Shown here in pieces: positions 21,688 to 29,458 of a stretch of 64,000 bases of DNA (positions are counted from its first letter, which is position 1; each line of letters opens with the position of its first letter). This DNA comes from Harmonia axyridis. Its lineage: Eukaryota > Arthropoda > Insecta > Coleoptera > Coccinellidae. The stretch is taken from assembly GCF_914767665.1 (NCBI RefSeq), contig NC_059503.1, forward strand, positions 58,298,352 through 58,362,351, read 5' to 3'. A program made the translations under genes and the position numbers. Below the pieces are notes generated by a model. That model was not told where the DNA came from and searched no databases. It saw only the letters and a program-made list of their open reading frames with translations.

Positions 21688-24399
21688 TTAGCTAATGTGT
21701 TTTCTATTGAATATGGGTAAATGCTCGTAGGGAAGGGCATGTTTTTCATTGACGTTTTTCGAGTTCTTTCTAGTCAAAGTTATTTTGTTAACGGGATCGC
21801 TCACGTATCTCGTTTTTTCGTAAAAGTTCGCGGAAATTCTATCTATGTGATTTTTCATTGTTTCAATACCTGCTAATTCGTGCAAATCTGTGATTCTTGT
21901 GTATCTATCCTTGTCAGTGATAAGCCTCAGCATTCTGTTTTGAAAAATTTGTAACGGTCGTGTCGGCCATGATTTCAAGTGACACCAGGCCGGTGCCGCA
22001 TAAGTTATGATTGGTCTTATTAAGGAGGTGTATATTAATTTTTTATTTTTTTGGTTCATACGGCTATTCTTGCACATTAGAGGATACAGGATTCTGATTG
22101 CCCCGTTGGCTTTTATTAAGGTTTTTTCAATGTGCTTGTGAAAATTAAGTCGGCTATCTAGTTCCATTCCCAGATATTTAACCGTGTTATTAACTGTGAT
22201 TGGATGGTTGTTGAGTTTAAGAGGAATTGAGATTTTGTTGTCGTTTAGTTTTCGGCTAAACACGATCTGTTCGGTTTTTTTCTCGTTTACTCTGATCTTC
22301 CAGGTTTTGTAAAATTCGGTTAGTTTATCGACGTTATATTGTAGCAATCTGTTCGCTATTGCCGAATGAAAGGAGTGAGCGTATAATGCAGTGTCATCTG
22401 CGAATAGCGCCATTTTTGTGTTTGGAAAACCTGGAACGTCGTGTATGTAGAGGTTAAAGAGTCTGGGTCCAAGGACGCTTCCTTGAGGTACACCTGATTT
22501 AATTTTTTTGATGGACGATAGTTTATTGCCGATTTTTACTACGTATTTTCTGTTCGAAAGGTATGAATTTATTAGTTTGATGATAAAGTAGGGAAGTCCG
22601 AGTTTTATCATTTTGTAAGTAAGACCTTGGATCCAGACCCTGTCGAATGCTTTCTCTATGTCTAGAAAAAGCATGGCTGTGTTCTTTTTTTTGTTGAATT
22701 CGTTGATAATGTCTATTACTATTCTACAGATTTGGTGTGTGGAACTATGTTTTTCTTTGAACCCAAATTGATACGGATCATGCAATTCCGTGTGTTTGAG
22801 TGTTTTTGTTAGTATTTTGAGAATAATTTTTTCGGAGATTTTACTGAGCGTTGATAACAGACTGATCGGTCTGTAATTAAGTGGTGATTTTTTGTCGCTA
22901 CTACTTTTATGTATAGGAACAACTAGTCCAATTTTCCATGTATTCGGCCAGTGTTGCAAGTCGATTATGGCGTTGATTATATAATTGAGTTGCACGATTG
23001 CCTTTTTAGTGAGGTTTTTGATCAGTTTGTTATCAATTTCGTCTATTCCTGGGGATTTGTTATTTGCTAAGTTGTTAATAATGTTTTTTATTTCTAGTGG
23101 GTTGGTATGAAACTTTTTCGATTCATTATTAGTACTGGTATGGCTACTTAAGTAATTTTCTACAATTTCTATGATTTTTTTATCTTCGGAGCTGTTTGTC
23201 GGACCTATGTCATGTATCTTCTCATAGGTTTCTGCCAAAAGTTCCGTTTTTTGTTCGTCTGTTATGTAATCGATAGAGTCACTTGAAAGAGTTGGTATTT
23301 CTTGTGGTTTCTTTTTCAAGAATTTCGTGAATTTCCACAAGGAACCATTTGATGGATTTAATTTGGATAGTTTCTTTCCCATTGTTTCATTTTTATATTC
23401 GCCAATTTTGGTTCTTATTCGCGATGTTAAAAGTTTGCTTAGGTCGTTATCATGAGGGTTCCGATATCGCTGCCAGCGTTTACGTGTTCGATTTCTTAAT
23501 TGAATTAGGTTCTTTATTTCTGGTGAGAGGTCGTCTTTGTATGGATAAATGATCTTCAATTTAGTGGTTCGGTTCCTGGTGTGAATTAAATTTTCCGTGA
23601 ATTTTGTTACCTCCTCCTCAAGTTTCTCTATCGAGTCAATATTGTTATTTATGACGATTTTATTGTTAAGAATTCTTCGATATTCATTCCAATCTGTGGT
23701 CGAATAATCAAAGATTTTCTTGGAAATGTCAACTCTACAGGTACTAGTTAAAGTGAAAGTTACTACGTTATGATCTGAGGGAAGGTCAGGTAATGATTCA
23801 GGGGTACTTATGTTGGGTACCATTCGGGCCACTATGAGGTCAATTATTGAAGGGGTATTACCGTTAGGCGGATAATGCGTAGGTTCGGAAGGATGATGGA
23901 TGATGCAGTTTTGTTTATTTTCTAAGTATTCGAAAAGAGTGAGTCCGTTGGTATTGTTTGAAACACAGCCCCAGAGTCCGTGTCTAGCGTTGAAATCTCC
24001 TACAACAATGGTTTTATTAGTTTTTAATAGTTCTTCGAGATCGCTTTCACCGAAGTTATTGGTTGGTCTGTTGTAGATGGAGATAAGTTTAAGACCGTTG
24101 GCTAATTGTATACCGGCATTCTCTAATGTGCAAGAAATTTCCGGGAGTTCTTTGAACGGAATATCTTTTCTAACAAGGATAAGGATACCCCCGTGTCTAG
24201 TGTTACCTGAGCGATCCCTTCTAACAACGTGGAATTCCTTCATCTTAAATTTGTCTGTTTTTATTAGTCTAGTTTCATTTATGAATAAAATATCTATTGA
24301 ATGTTCTTCAAGAAAATGTGCAATTTCATTATGTTTGTATCGAATTCCATTGGAATTCCAGGTTGCTAGATTTAACTGTTTTTGGGATTTAAAAACCAT
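21688..24399 (-). CDS. Jockey-like ORF2: endonuclease and reverse transcriptase
   Basis: A 903-residue polyprotein that nicks target DNA and copies the element RNA at the nick. The N-terminal apurinic-like endonuclease (about 8-220) shows LATWNSNGIRYKHNEI, FINETRL, VVGDFNARHGLWG (about 130) and PSDHNVV (about 208). The reverse transcriptase (about 440-720) shows NYRPISLLSTLSKISEKII, FLDIEKAFDRVW, GVPQGSVLGPRLFNLY and the catalytic FADD (about 668). The thumb has KYLGMELDSRLNFHKHIE and RPIITYAAPAW. There is no RNase H domain, as usual for Jockey. The start codon lies 11 bases inside the end of ORF1 (ATGGTTTTTAA), which suggests coupled reinitiation. No internal stop is seen, so it appears intact. 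Confidence 0.93.
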   Translation of the reverse strand: MVFKSQKQLNLATWNSNGIRYKHNEIAHFLEEHSIDILFINETRLIKTDKFKMKEFHVVRRDRSGNTRHGGILILVRKDIPFKELPEISCTLENAGIQLANGLKLISIYNRPTNNFGESDLEELLKTNKTIVVGDFNARHGLWGCVSNNTNGLTLFEYLENKQNCIIHHPSEPTHYPPNGNTPSIIDLIVARMVPNISTPESLPDLPSDHNVVTFTLTSTCRVDISKKIFDYSTTDWNEYRRILNNKIVINNNIDSIEKLEEEVTKFTENLIHTRNRTTKLKIIYPYKDDLSPEIKNLIQLRNRTRKRWQRYRNPHDNDLSKLLTSRIRTKIGEYKNETMGKKLSKLNPSNGSLWKFTKFLKKKPQEIPTLSSDSIDYITDEQKTELLAETYEKIHDIGPTNSSEDKKIIEIVENYLSSHTSTNNESKKFHTNPLEIKNIINNLANNKSPGIDEIDNKLIKNLTKKAIVQLNYIINAIIDLQHWPNTWKIGLVVPIHKSSSDKKSPLNYRPISLLSTLSKISEKIILKILTKTLKHTELHDPYQFGFKEKHSSTHQICRIVIDIINEFNKKKNTAMLFLDIEKAFDRVWIQGLTYKMIKLGLPYFIIKLINSYLSNRKYVVKIGNKLSSIKKIKSGVPQGSVLGPRLFNLYIHDVPGFPNTKMALFADDTALYAHSFHSAIANRLLQYNVDKLTEFYKTWKIRVNEKKTEQIVFSRKLNDNKISIPLKLNNHPITVNNTVKYLGMELDSRLNFHKHIEKTLIKANGAIRILYPLMCKNSRMNQKNKKLIYTSLIRPIITYAAPAWCHLKSWPTRPLQIFQNRMLRLITDKDRYTRITDLHELAGIETMKNHIDRISANFYEKTRYVSDPVNKITLTRKNSKNVNEKHALPYEHLPIFNRKHIS

Positions 24400-25795
24400 G
24401 ACTAGGAAGATTTTCTAGGAAGTCGTTGAATATTAAGAATTTTTCTTTGAAATTAGTGCATTTATCCATTTTTTGGTTAAGTGCGCGGATTTCTAGCAAG
24501 AATTTATTTATATTGATATGTTGGTTTAGTTTGTCCATTTCATTTTTTAAATCTAAAAGCGGGCTTTGAGCAGTATTACCCATATTCAAATTATCTGTAT
24601 TAGTCCTAGCAGCATCTGGTTGGGAGCTTCTTATTTCGTTTATTTTTTTTCTTCTCTCTTCCCATACGTTTACTGCTGGTAGTGGAGCTTCAACGTATGT
24701 AGATTTCCTCGTAGGTTGTGGCTGGTTCCTGGATATTCTGCTTTGTAGAATTCTCTGGTACACTTCACATTCAACACTATTTGCCCGATGTTCGCCTTGG
24801 CAATTCGCGCACTTATCTTTCTCTCCCGCGGGTTTGGCGCATTCTGCTGTGGCATGTTCGTCCGCACACAGTAAACATTTGTATGCTCTATAGCAGTTAC
24901 TTGTTGCGTGTCCCCATTGTTGGCACCTCTTGCATATAGTCATTTGTTTGGTCCTATATTGCCTTTCCCAATGTATCACGGTGTAACACAGTGTTCGCAC
25001 TTCTCTTTTCAATTGTTTGAGTGTCACTTGGCTGCTGGTTATGACGAGGAACATCGGATTTCGTGTGCCTCTCATTTTGTAGATGTCTTTCACGTCTATT
25101 TCATAGATGTTCTTCAGTTCATCTATTATTTCTGGGATTTCAATATTGGAATTTAGTCCTTTGAGTACATGAGCATGAGTTTTTTCATTTTTCAATGTGT
25201 ACGAGTGGAACTTTTGTCCAAGATTTAGGAAATATTCCTTTAGTTTTTTATGGTCTTCCATATTATTCGTATAAATCGAGGACTCCCGTCCGTATCTTAT
25301 GTGGAAACTTTTGTTTCCAATTCGTTCCGCTATTCTTTTAACGGTTTGGTTATGATCTTCAATAAGTCCTTGAAGAACTATAGGAGGAGGTTTTATTTTT
25401 GTTGATTCGCTGTCATCTATTTGCATCTTGGTTTCTTCCACGTGCAGATTTTTAAATCGATTAGTAGTCGCTATTGGTTCTTCTGCTTCTACTACTTCGG
25501 TTGATGTGTTCGAAGGTTGTTTAGCACCTCCGGGGTGGGTTTGCGTCGGATTTATCATGTCCTTTATCTTCTTTCTTCGGTTTTCCATTTCGGCTCCTAA
25601 GTTCGTTGTTCCATCAACTTTTTCAGGGCTTAGAGAAAATACGGTTATTTTTCTCTTTTTTTCGTTGTCCATTTTGGGGGGTTTGGTCCCCATTTTATAA
25701 GATTTTCTTTTCAGCACTTTACTTGAAGTAATGTCACTGTCACTGTTCACTTTAAACTTTCGTTTGGAATTCAGGTTGGTTTTCTGACTATTCAC
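24389..25795 (-). CDS. Jockey-like ORF1: Gag-like nucleic-acid-binding protein
   Basis: A 468-residue protein expected to bind the element RNA and form the ribonucleoprotein. The first 90 residues are basic and polar with short KRK clusters that could act in nuclear import. The middle (about 140-280) matches the pattern of the domain that precedes the knuckles in Jockey Gag proteins (PPIVLQGL, FHIRYGRESSIY, FLVITSSQV). Three cysteine-rich knuckles follow at about 295-350: CKRCQQWGHATSNC, CLLCADEHATAEC and CANCQGEHRANSVEC. The C-terminus is hydrophilic. The frame is uninterrupted and overlaps the ORF2 start by 11 bases. The start is the first ATG after a roughly 70-bp leader. Confidence 0.92.
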   Translation of the reverse strand: MNSQKTNLNSKRKFKVNSDSDITSSKVLKRKSYKMGTKPPKMDNEKKRKITVFSLSPEKVDGTTNLGAEMENRRKKIKDMINPTQTHPGGAKQPSNTSTEVVEAEEPIATTNRFKNLHVEETKMQIDDSESTKIKPPPIVLQGLIEDHNQTVKRIAERIGNKSFHIRYGRESSIYTNNMEDHKKLKEYFLNLGQKFHSYTLKNEKTHAHVLKGLNSNIEIPEIIDELKNIYEIDVKDIYKMRGTRNPMFLVITSSQVTLKQLKREVRTLCYTVIHWERQYRTKQMTICKRCQQWGHATSNCYRAYKCLLCADEHATAECAKPAGEKDKCANCQGEHRANSVECEVYQRILQSRISRNQPQPTRKSTYVEAPLPAVNVWEERRKKINEIRSSQPDAARTNTDNLNMGNTAQSPLLDLKNEMDKLNQHININKFLLEIRALNQKMDKCTNFKEKFLIFNDFLENLPSHGF

Positions 25796-25864
25796 AATGG
25801 ATACTCAGGTACTTACACTACTGGTTCAAGACACGTCTTACCTGTTCGGTGTCTCATTGGGAAT

Positions 25865-25878
25865 ATCTCCTGTTTACT
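25865..25878. repeat. Target-site duplication, right copy
   Basis: ATCTCCTGTTTACT, identical to 21293-21306. Confidence 0.95.
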
Positions 25879-25912
25879 AGACAGGCGCTTTAACCAACTA
25901 AGCCACGGCGCC
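25879..25912 (-). pseudogene. tRNA-Thr (AGU) 5' half, split by the Jockey element
   Basis: Acceptor 5' strand, D-arm and first half of the anticodon arm. Together with 21268-21306 it rebuilds a 73-base tRNA gene, so the A box and B box are now 4.5 kb apart and the gene is dead. Confidence 0.95.
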
Positions 25913-26190
25913 GATGAGAACATATGGAATATTTATCAAATGTGTGGTCACGGTGTTCTTTGGTAATTTTTTGAAATATTCTTCAATATTCCAAGGTTCT
26001 GATGATGGGATCAGCCCAATGGTTTGCATAAAAAAATAAAAAAAAAATTATGTTCACATCCACCGTCGGTTTTGTGGTCAAGGAATCATTTTTTCAACCA
26101 TAGTGCAAAATTTTGTGTGGATAGCGCCTTCAGAACCACAGATAATTCAAGGAGAATATCCTTTCATTCTCAGGCACAATCCTCAACCAT

Positions 26191-26264
26191 AGGCCCCGGA
26201 GGGATTCGAACCCTCGATCTCCTGTTTACTAGACAGGCGCTTTAACCAACTAAGCCACGGCGCC
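26191..26264 (-). tRNA. tRNA-Thr (AGU), last array copy
   Basis: Identical mature sequence to the other intact array copies. Its 3' flank is the standard spacer without a T-run. Its 5' flank (plus-strand 26265 onward) is a diverged version of the unit. Confidence 0.92.
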
Positions 26265-26430
26265 GATATAGAAATTTGTGAAACAGATCTGATCTGTGGC
26301 GACAGTAATATTGATTAATTGAAAAAAATATTCTTCTTGAATATTCTAGATTTCTGATTATTGCATCAGCCTAGATTTTTCCAGAAAATTTAAAATTGTT
26401 ATGTCATATCAACATCCATCGTGATCACGG
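26265..26430. repeat. Diverged array spacer
   Basis: Keeps recognisable pieces of the 352-bp spacer (for example ATATTCTTCTTGAATATTCT and TTGCATCAGCC) but with many substitutions. It marks the old edge of the array. Confidence 0.6.
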
Positions 26431-26639
26431 AAAAATCAGGATCATTATGATGCATTTCAAGGACCTAATCAGCGAATCTACGATGTTGATGGTAATCTAC
26501 CGATTTGAGTAATGGCGTTAACTTAACTTTAAAAGCCTTAGGACCTTAGTCTTTATACAAAATAAGTAGAAGTGCGTAATTCTTAAGACCGACAAGGAAT
26601 AGACAAATTTGAGTTTTCGTAAATACTACAGACTACTGA

Positions 26640-26985
26640 TTCAATATTCTCAGGTGTTTTTGAGCGAGAGCGACGCACATGGTTCAGATTTTCCACATCG
26701 TTAACTTGTCCAAACAGCTCAAATTTTTCGATCAATTTCACTATTACCGGCTAAGACGGTACTTCAAAGACGACCCAAGAGTGCATTAGTGTTGCGAATT
26801 GTATTTTCACGATTTTTTATGTGAATTTTTAATTTTTCAATGCGTTGCTGAGGAAATATCATTCTATTCTCAATAATGGCGTAATTTTTTCTTGTCAAAT
26901 GACAAAAGACGATAGCTTCAAAGGTGTCAGCTGTCCAGATAGCGAGCTCTTGAATATGATAGCCTCTTACGGAAGAACCCTCTAC
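26640..26985 (-). mobile_element. Mariner-like relic of the GGGTTTTCC family
   Basis: Closely parallels 51630-51957: shared stretches include ACAGCTCAAATTTTTC and TTTCACTATT. On the minus strand these encode N-terminal transposase text of the type KLIEKFELFGQVNDV. The right end is a worn terminal repeat (GGAAGAACCCTCTA). The long-inverted-repeat transposon starts 6 bp further on. Confidence 0.6.
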
Positions 26986-26990
26986 ATATA

Positions 26991-27157
26991 CAGAGTGGCC
27001 ACTTTTTCAATAGGATTGTATTGGTAACTTTTAAACCATAAGAGTTAGAAGGTCGGTCAAATGGAGAAAAAGTTGCACGCATAGAAGCATTATCAAGCAG
27101 TTCAAACAAAGAGGTCATCAGGGCCGGTTATTGAGATATCGTAAGAAAAGTAAATTT
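26991..27157. repeat. Outer part of the left inverted-repeat arm
   Basis: Reverse complement of about 33270-33439; for example AGAAGGTCGGTCAAATGGAG against its complement near 33360. The last 12 bases are the left target duplication of the Penelope insertion. Confidence 0.88.
27146..27157. repeat. Target-site duplication of the Penelope composite, left
   Basis: AAAAGTAAATTT, repeated at 32076-32087 on the other side of the composite. Confidence 0.8.
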
Positions 27158-27215
27158 AATAAATAAATAAAAACACTTGACTATACGTTCACAAATTTAA
27201 TAAAATATTATATTA

Positions 27216-27255
27216 CGTTGACATGCATGTTTCGGGTTTTACCCCATTCTCAAAA
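27216..27255 (-). other. Hammerhead-like module of the inverted Penelope copy
   Basis: Same module as at 29354-29393: GGG/CCC hairpin, CGAAAC, self-complementary ACATGCATGT, then C. The upstream box departs from CTGATGA, so cleavage activity is doubtful. Confidence 0.45.
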
Positions 27256-27281
27256 CTAAACAGAATAATAAACGGTACAAA

Positions 27282-28409
27282 TTATACATCAAACAAAACA
27301 GATGTTAACACCGGAGATAAGCGGAACTCCAGCTGATCGTTCACAATTGGCAATTTTTGTTTATGTGCTGAAGATATTTCTAAACATTCTAAAAGATCTA
27401 ATCGCTTACTTTTCTCTCCTTCGTGTAAAATTTTGGTTTTATTGAAATCTATAAAATGGTTACAAGAGATACAATGAGTTGAAAACCCCGTTGTGGATTT
27501 ATTTTGTAAAATAGATTTTTTATGTTCTTCAACCCTAACTTTGAGAGAACGACCGGTTTGACCAACATAAAAAGCAGGACATTCGTCACAGAACAACTTA
27601 TATACACCACTTTTTTCTGAATCACTTAACTTATCCCTACCATCAGAAAACATTGATCTCAAATTTTTCTTGTTTGTACACACAATATCAACTCTGTTTT
27701 TTCTTAATCTATTACAAACTATGTCGCTAATCTGTGGAATATAATTAATATATACAAATCTCTTCATTTGATCTTTAGGTTGAGGTGGATAGATACAAGT
27801 TAAAAGTTTTTCACGTTGTTTTTTCAATATTAATTTATCTATTATGTCAGGAGAGTAGCCGTTGTTCTTTGTTAATAACTTTAACATCTCAACTTCTTTT
27901 TTGAAGTTATTCTCCGATAGAGGAGTGGAAATAAGTCTGTGCACAAGGGAATGAAACGCAGACATTTTAATTCTATAAGGGTGTGAACTACTATTATGAA
28001 TGAGAACATCGGAAAAAGTTGGTTTTCTGTAAATATCAAAATCAAGATGGTCATTTACGATTTTTATCTGAATATCCAGGAAGTTGAGTGATTTATCCAC
28101 ATTTTCCAATTCCAAAGTGAACTGAACACCGTCATAAAATGAGTTAATAAGCTTTAGAAATGATTCGAGTTCTGAATCCGAGCCAGTCCAAATACAAAAT
28201 ACGTCATCAACATATCGCTTCCAGTACAGTACATATACAGTCAGATTATTATTCATTATGGAAAATATTTTCTTTTCCAAATGTGTCATAAAAATTTCAC
28301 TGAAAAGGGGGGATGAAGGAGAACCCATTGGTAGACCATCTAGTTGTTGATAAAATTTCCCATTGAACTTAAAATAGCTCTGTTCAAGACATATTTGTAG
28401 TATTTTCAT
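27282..28409 (-). pseudogene. Penelope-like RT/GIY-YIG protein, 5'-truncated inverted copy
   Basis: 375 residues open from an internal methionine. They begin MKILQICLEQSYFKFNG and include GLPMGSPSSPLFSEIFM, YWKRYVDDVF and the GIY-YIG domain (GVYKLFCDECPAFYVGQTGR). The text is the same as the C-terminal half of the intact protein at 29459-31906. The N-terminal 440 residues are missing because the copy is cut at 28477. Without its 5' part it is unlikely to be expressed as such, but its pseudo-LTR contributes the left end of the composite. Confidence 0.9.
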
Positions 28410-28493
28410 TGTTTCTTCAATTATTTCCGTACTGAGTGAAATATTGTCATGGAGTTGTTCACTGACTAAATTTTTGACGGTGTTCAGTTCACT

Positions 28494-29327
28494 TTGGAAT
28501 TGGAAAATGTGGATAAATCACTCAACTTCCTGGATATTCAGATAAAAATCGTAAATGACCATCTTGATTTTGATATTTACAGAAAACCAACTTTTTCCGA
28601 TGTTCTCATTCATAATAGTAGTTCACACCCTTATAGAATTAAAATGTCTGCGTTTCATTCCCTTGTGCACAGACTTATTTCCACTCCTCTATCGGAGAAT
28701 AACTTCAAAAAAGAAGTTGAGATGTTAAAGTTATTAACAAAGAACAACGGCTACTCTCCTGACATAATAGATAAATTAATATTGAAAAAACAACGTGAAA
28801 AACTTTTAACTTGTATCTATCCACCTCAACCTAAAGATCAAATGAAGAGATTTGTATATATTAATTATATTCCACAGATTAGCGACATAGTTTGTAATAG
28901 ATTAAGAAAAAACAGAGTTGATATTGTGTGTACAAACAAGAAAAATTTGAGATCAATGTTTTCTGATGGTAGGGATAAGTTAAGTGATTCAGAAAAAAGT
29001 GGTGTATATAAGTTGTTCTGTGACGAATGTCCTGCTTTTTATGTTGGTCAAACCGGTCGTTCTCTCAAAGTTAGGGTTGAAGAACATAAAAAATCTATTT
29101 TACAAAATAAATCCACAACGGGGTTTTCAACTCATTGTATCTCTTGTAACCATTTTATAGATTTCAATAAAACCAAAATTTTACACGAAGGAGAGAAAAG
29201 TAAGCGATTAGATCTTTTAGAATGTTTAGAAATATCTTCAGCACATAAACAAAAATTGCCAATTGTGAACGATCAGCTGGAGTTCCGCTTATCTCCGGTG
29301 TTAACATCTGTTTTGTTTGATGTATAA
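28494..29327 (+). pseudogene. Penelope-like protein, C-terminal 277 residues
   Basis: Begins MELENVDKSLNFLDIQIKI, just after the catalytic YVDD block, and includes the complete GIY-YIG endonuclease domain. It is identical in translation to the end of the intact protein. It has no reverse transcriptase core. It lies within the left pseudo-LTR and is a by-product of truncated insertion rather than a gene. Confidence 0.9.
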
Positions 29328-29353
29328 TTTGTACCGTTTATTATTCTGTTTAG

Positions 29354-29393
29354 TTTTGAGAATGGGGTAAAACCCGAAACATGCATGTCAACG
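29354..29393 (+). other. Hammerhead-like module in the left pseudo-LTR
   Basis: Plus strand: TTGAGAAT, GGG-GTAAAA-CCC hairpin, GAAAC, ACATGCATGT palindrome and GTC before AACG. The spacing matches type I hammerheads known from Penelope-like elements. The box that should read CTGATGA reads TTGAGAA, so the catalytic core is altered. Confidence 0.5.
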
Positions 29394-29458
29394 TAATATA
29401 ATATTTTATTAAATTTGTGAACGTATAGTCAAGTGTTTTTATTTATTTATTAATAACG

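Larger units (their letters stand above)
21307..25864 (-). mobile_element. Full-length Jockey-clade non-LTR retrotransposon inside a tRNA-Thr gene
   Basis: A 4558-bp element read on the minus strand: a roughly 70-bp 5' leader (25796-25864), ORF1 (24389-25795), ORF2 (21688-24399) and a roughly 380-bp 3' UTR (21307-21687). It ends in GCAAAAGCA rather than a poly(A) run. The 3' UTR has a short CAACAA-rich patch around 21605-21640 on the plus strand. A 14-bp target duplication flanks it. Complete open frames indicate a recent insertion that may still encode active proteins. Jockey assignment rests on the endonuclease and reverse transcriptase wording and on three zinc knuckles in ORF1. Confidence 0.93.
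19934..26264 (-). repeat. Tandem array of 352-bp tRNA-Thr units, interrupted by a Jockey insertion
   Basis: Six tRNA-Thr genes start at 19861, 20213, 20565, 20917, 21268 (split) and 26192. The spacing is 352, 352, 352 and 351 bp; with the 4.56-kb insert and its duplication removed, the last interval is again 352 bp. The spacers are almost identical, differing by scattered single bases such as GATAATGG/GATGATGG and ATAGTGCC/ATAGCGCC. Beyond the last gene a clearly diverged spacer continues to about 26430. The array is a recent segmental amplification. Amplified units lack the Pol III T-run that the 19860 copy has close to its 3' end. Confidence 0.95.

Noticed and set aside
24718..25156. Plus-strand frames over the Jockey ORF1
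   Set aside because: Mirror frames of the intact ORF1; they lack any domain.
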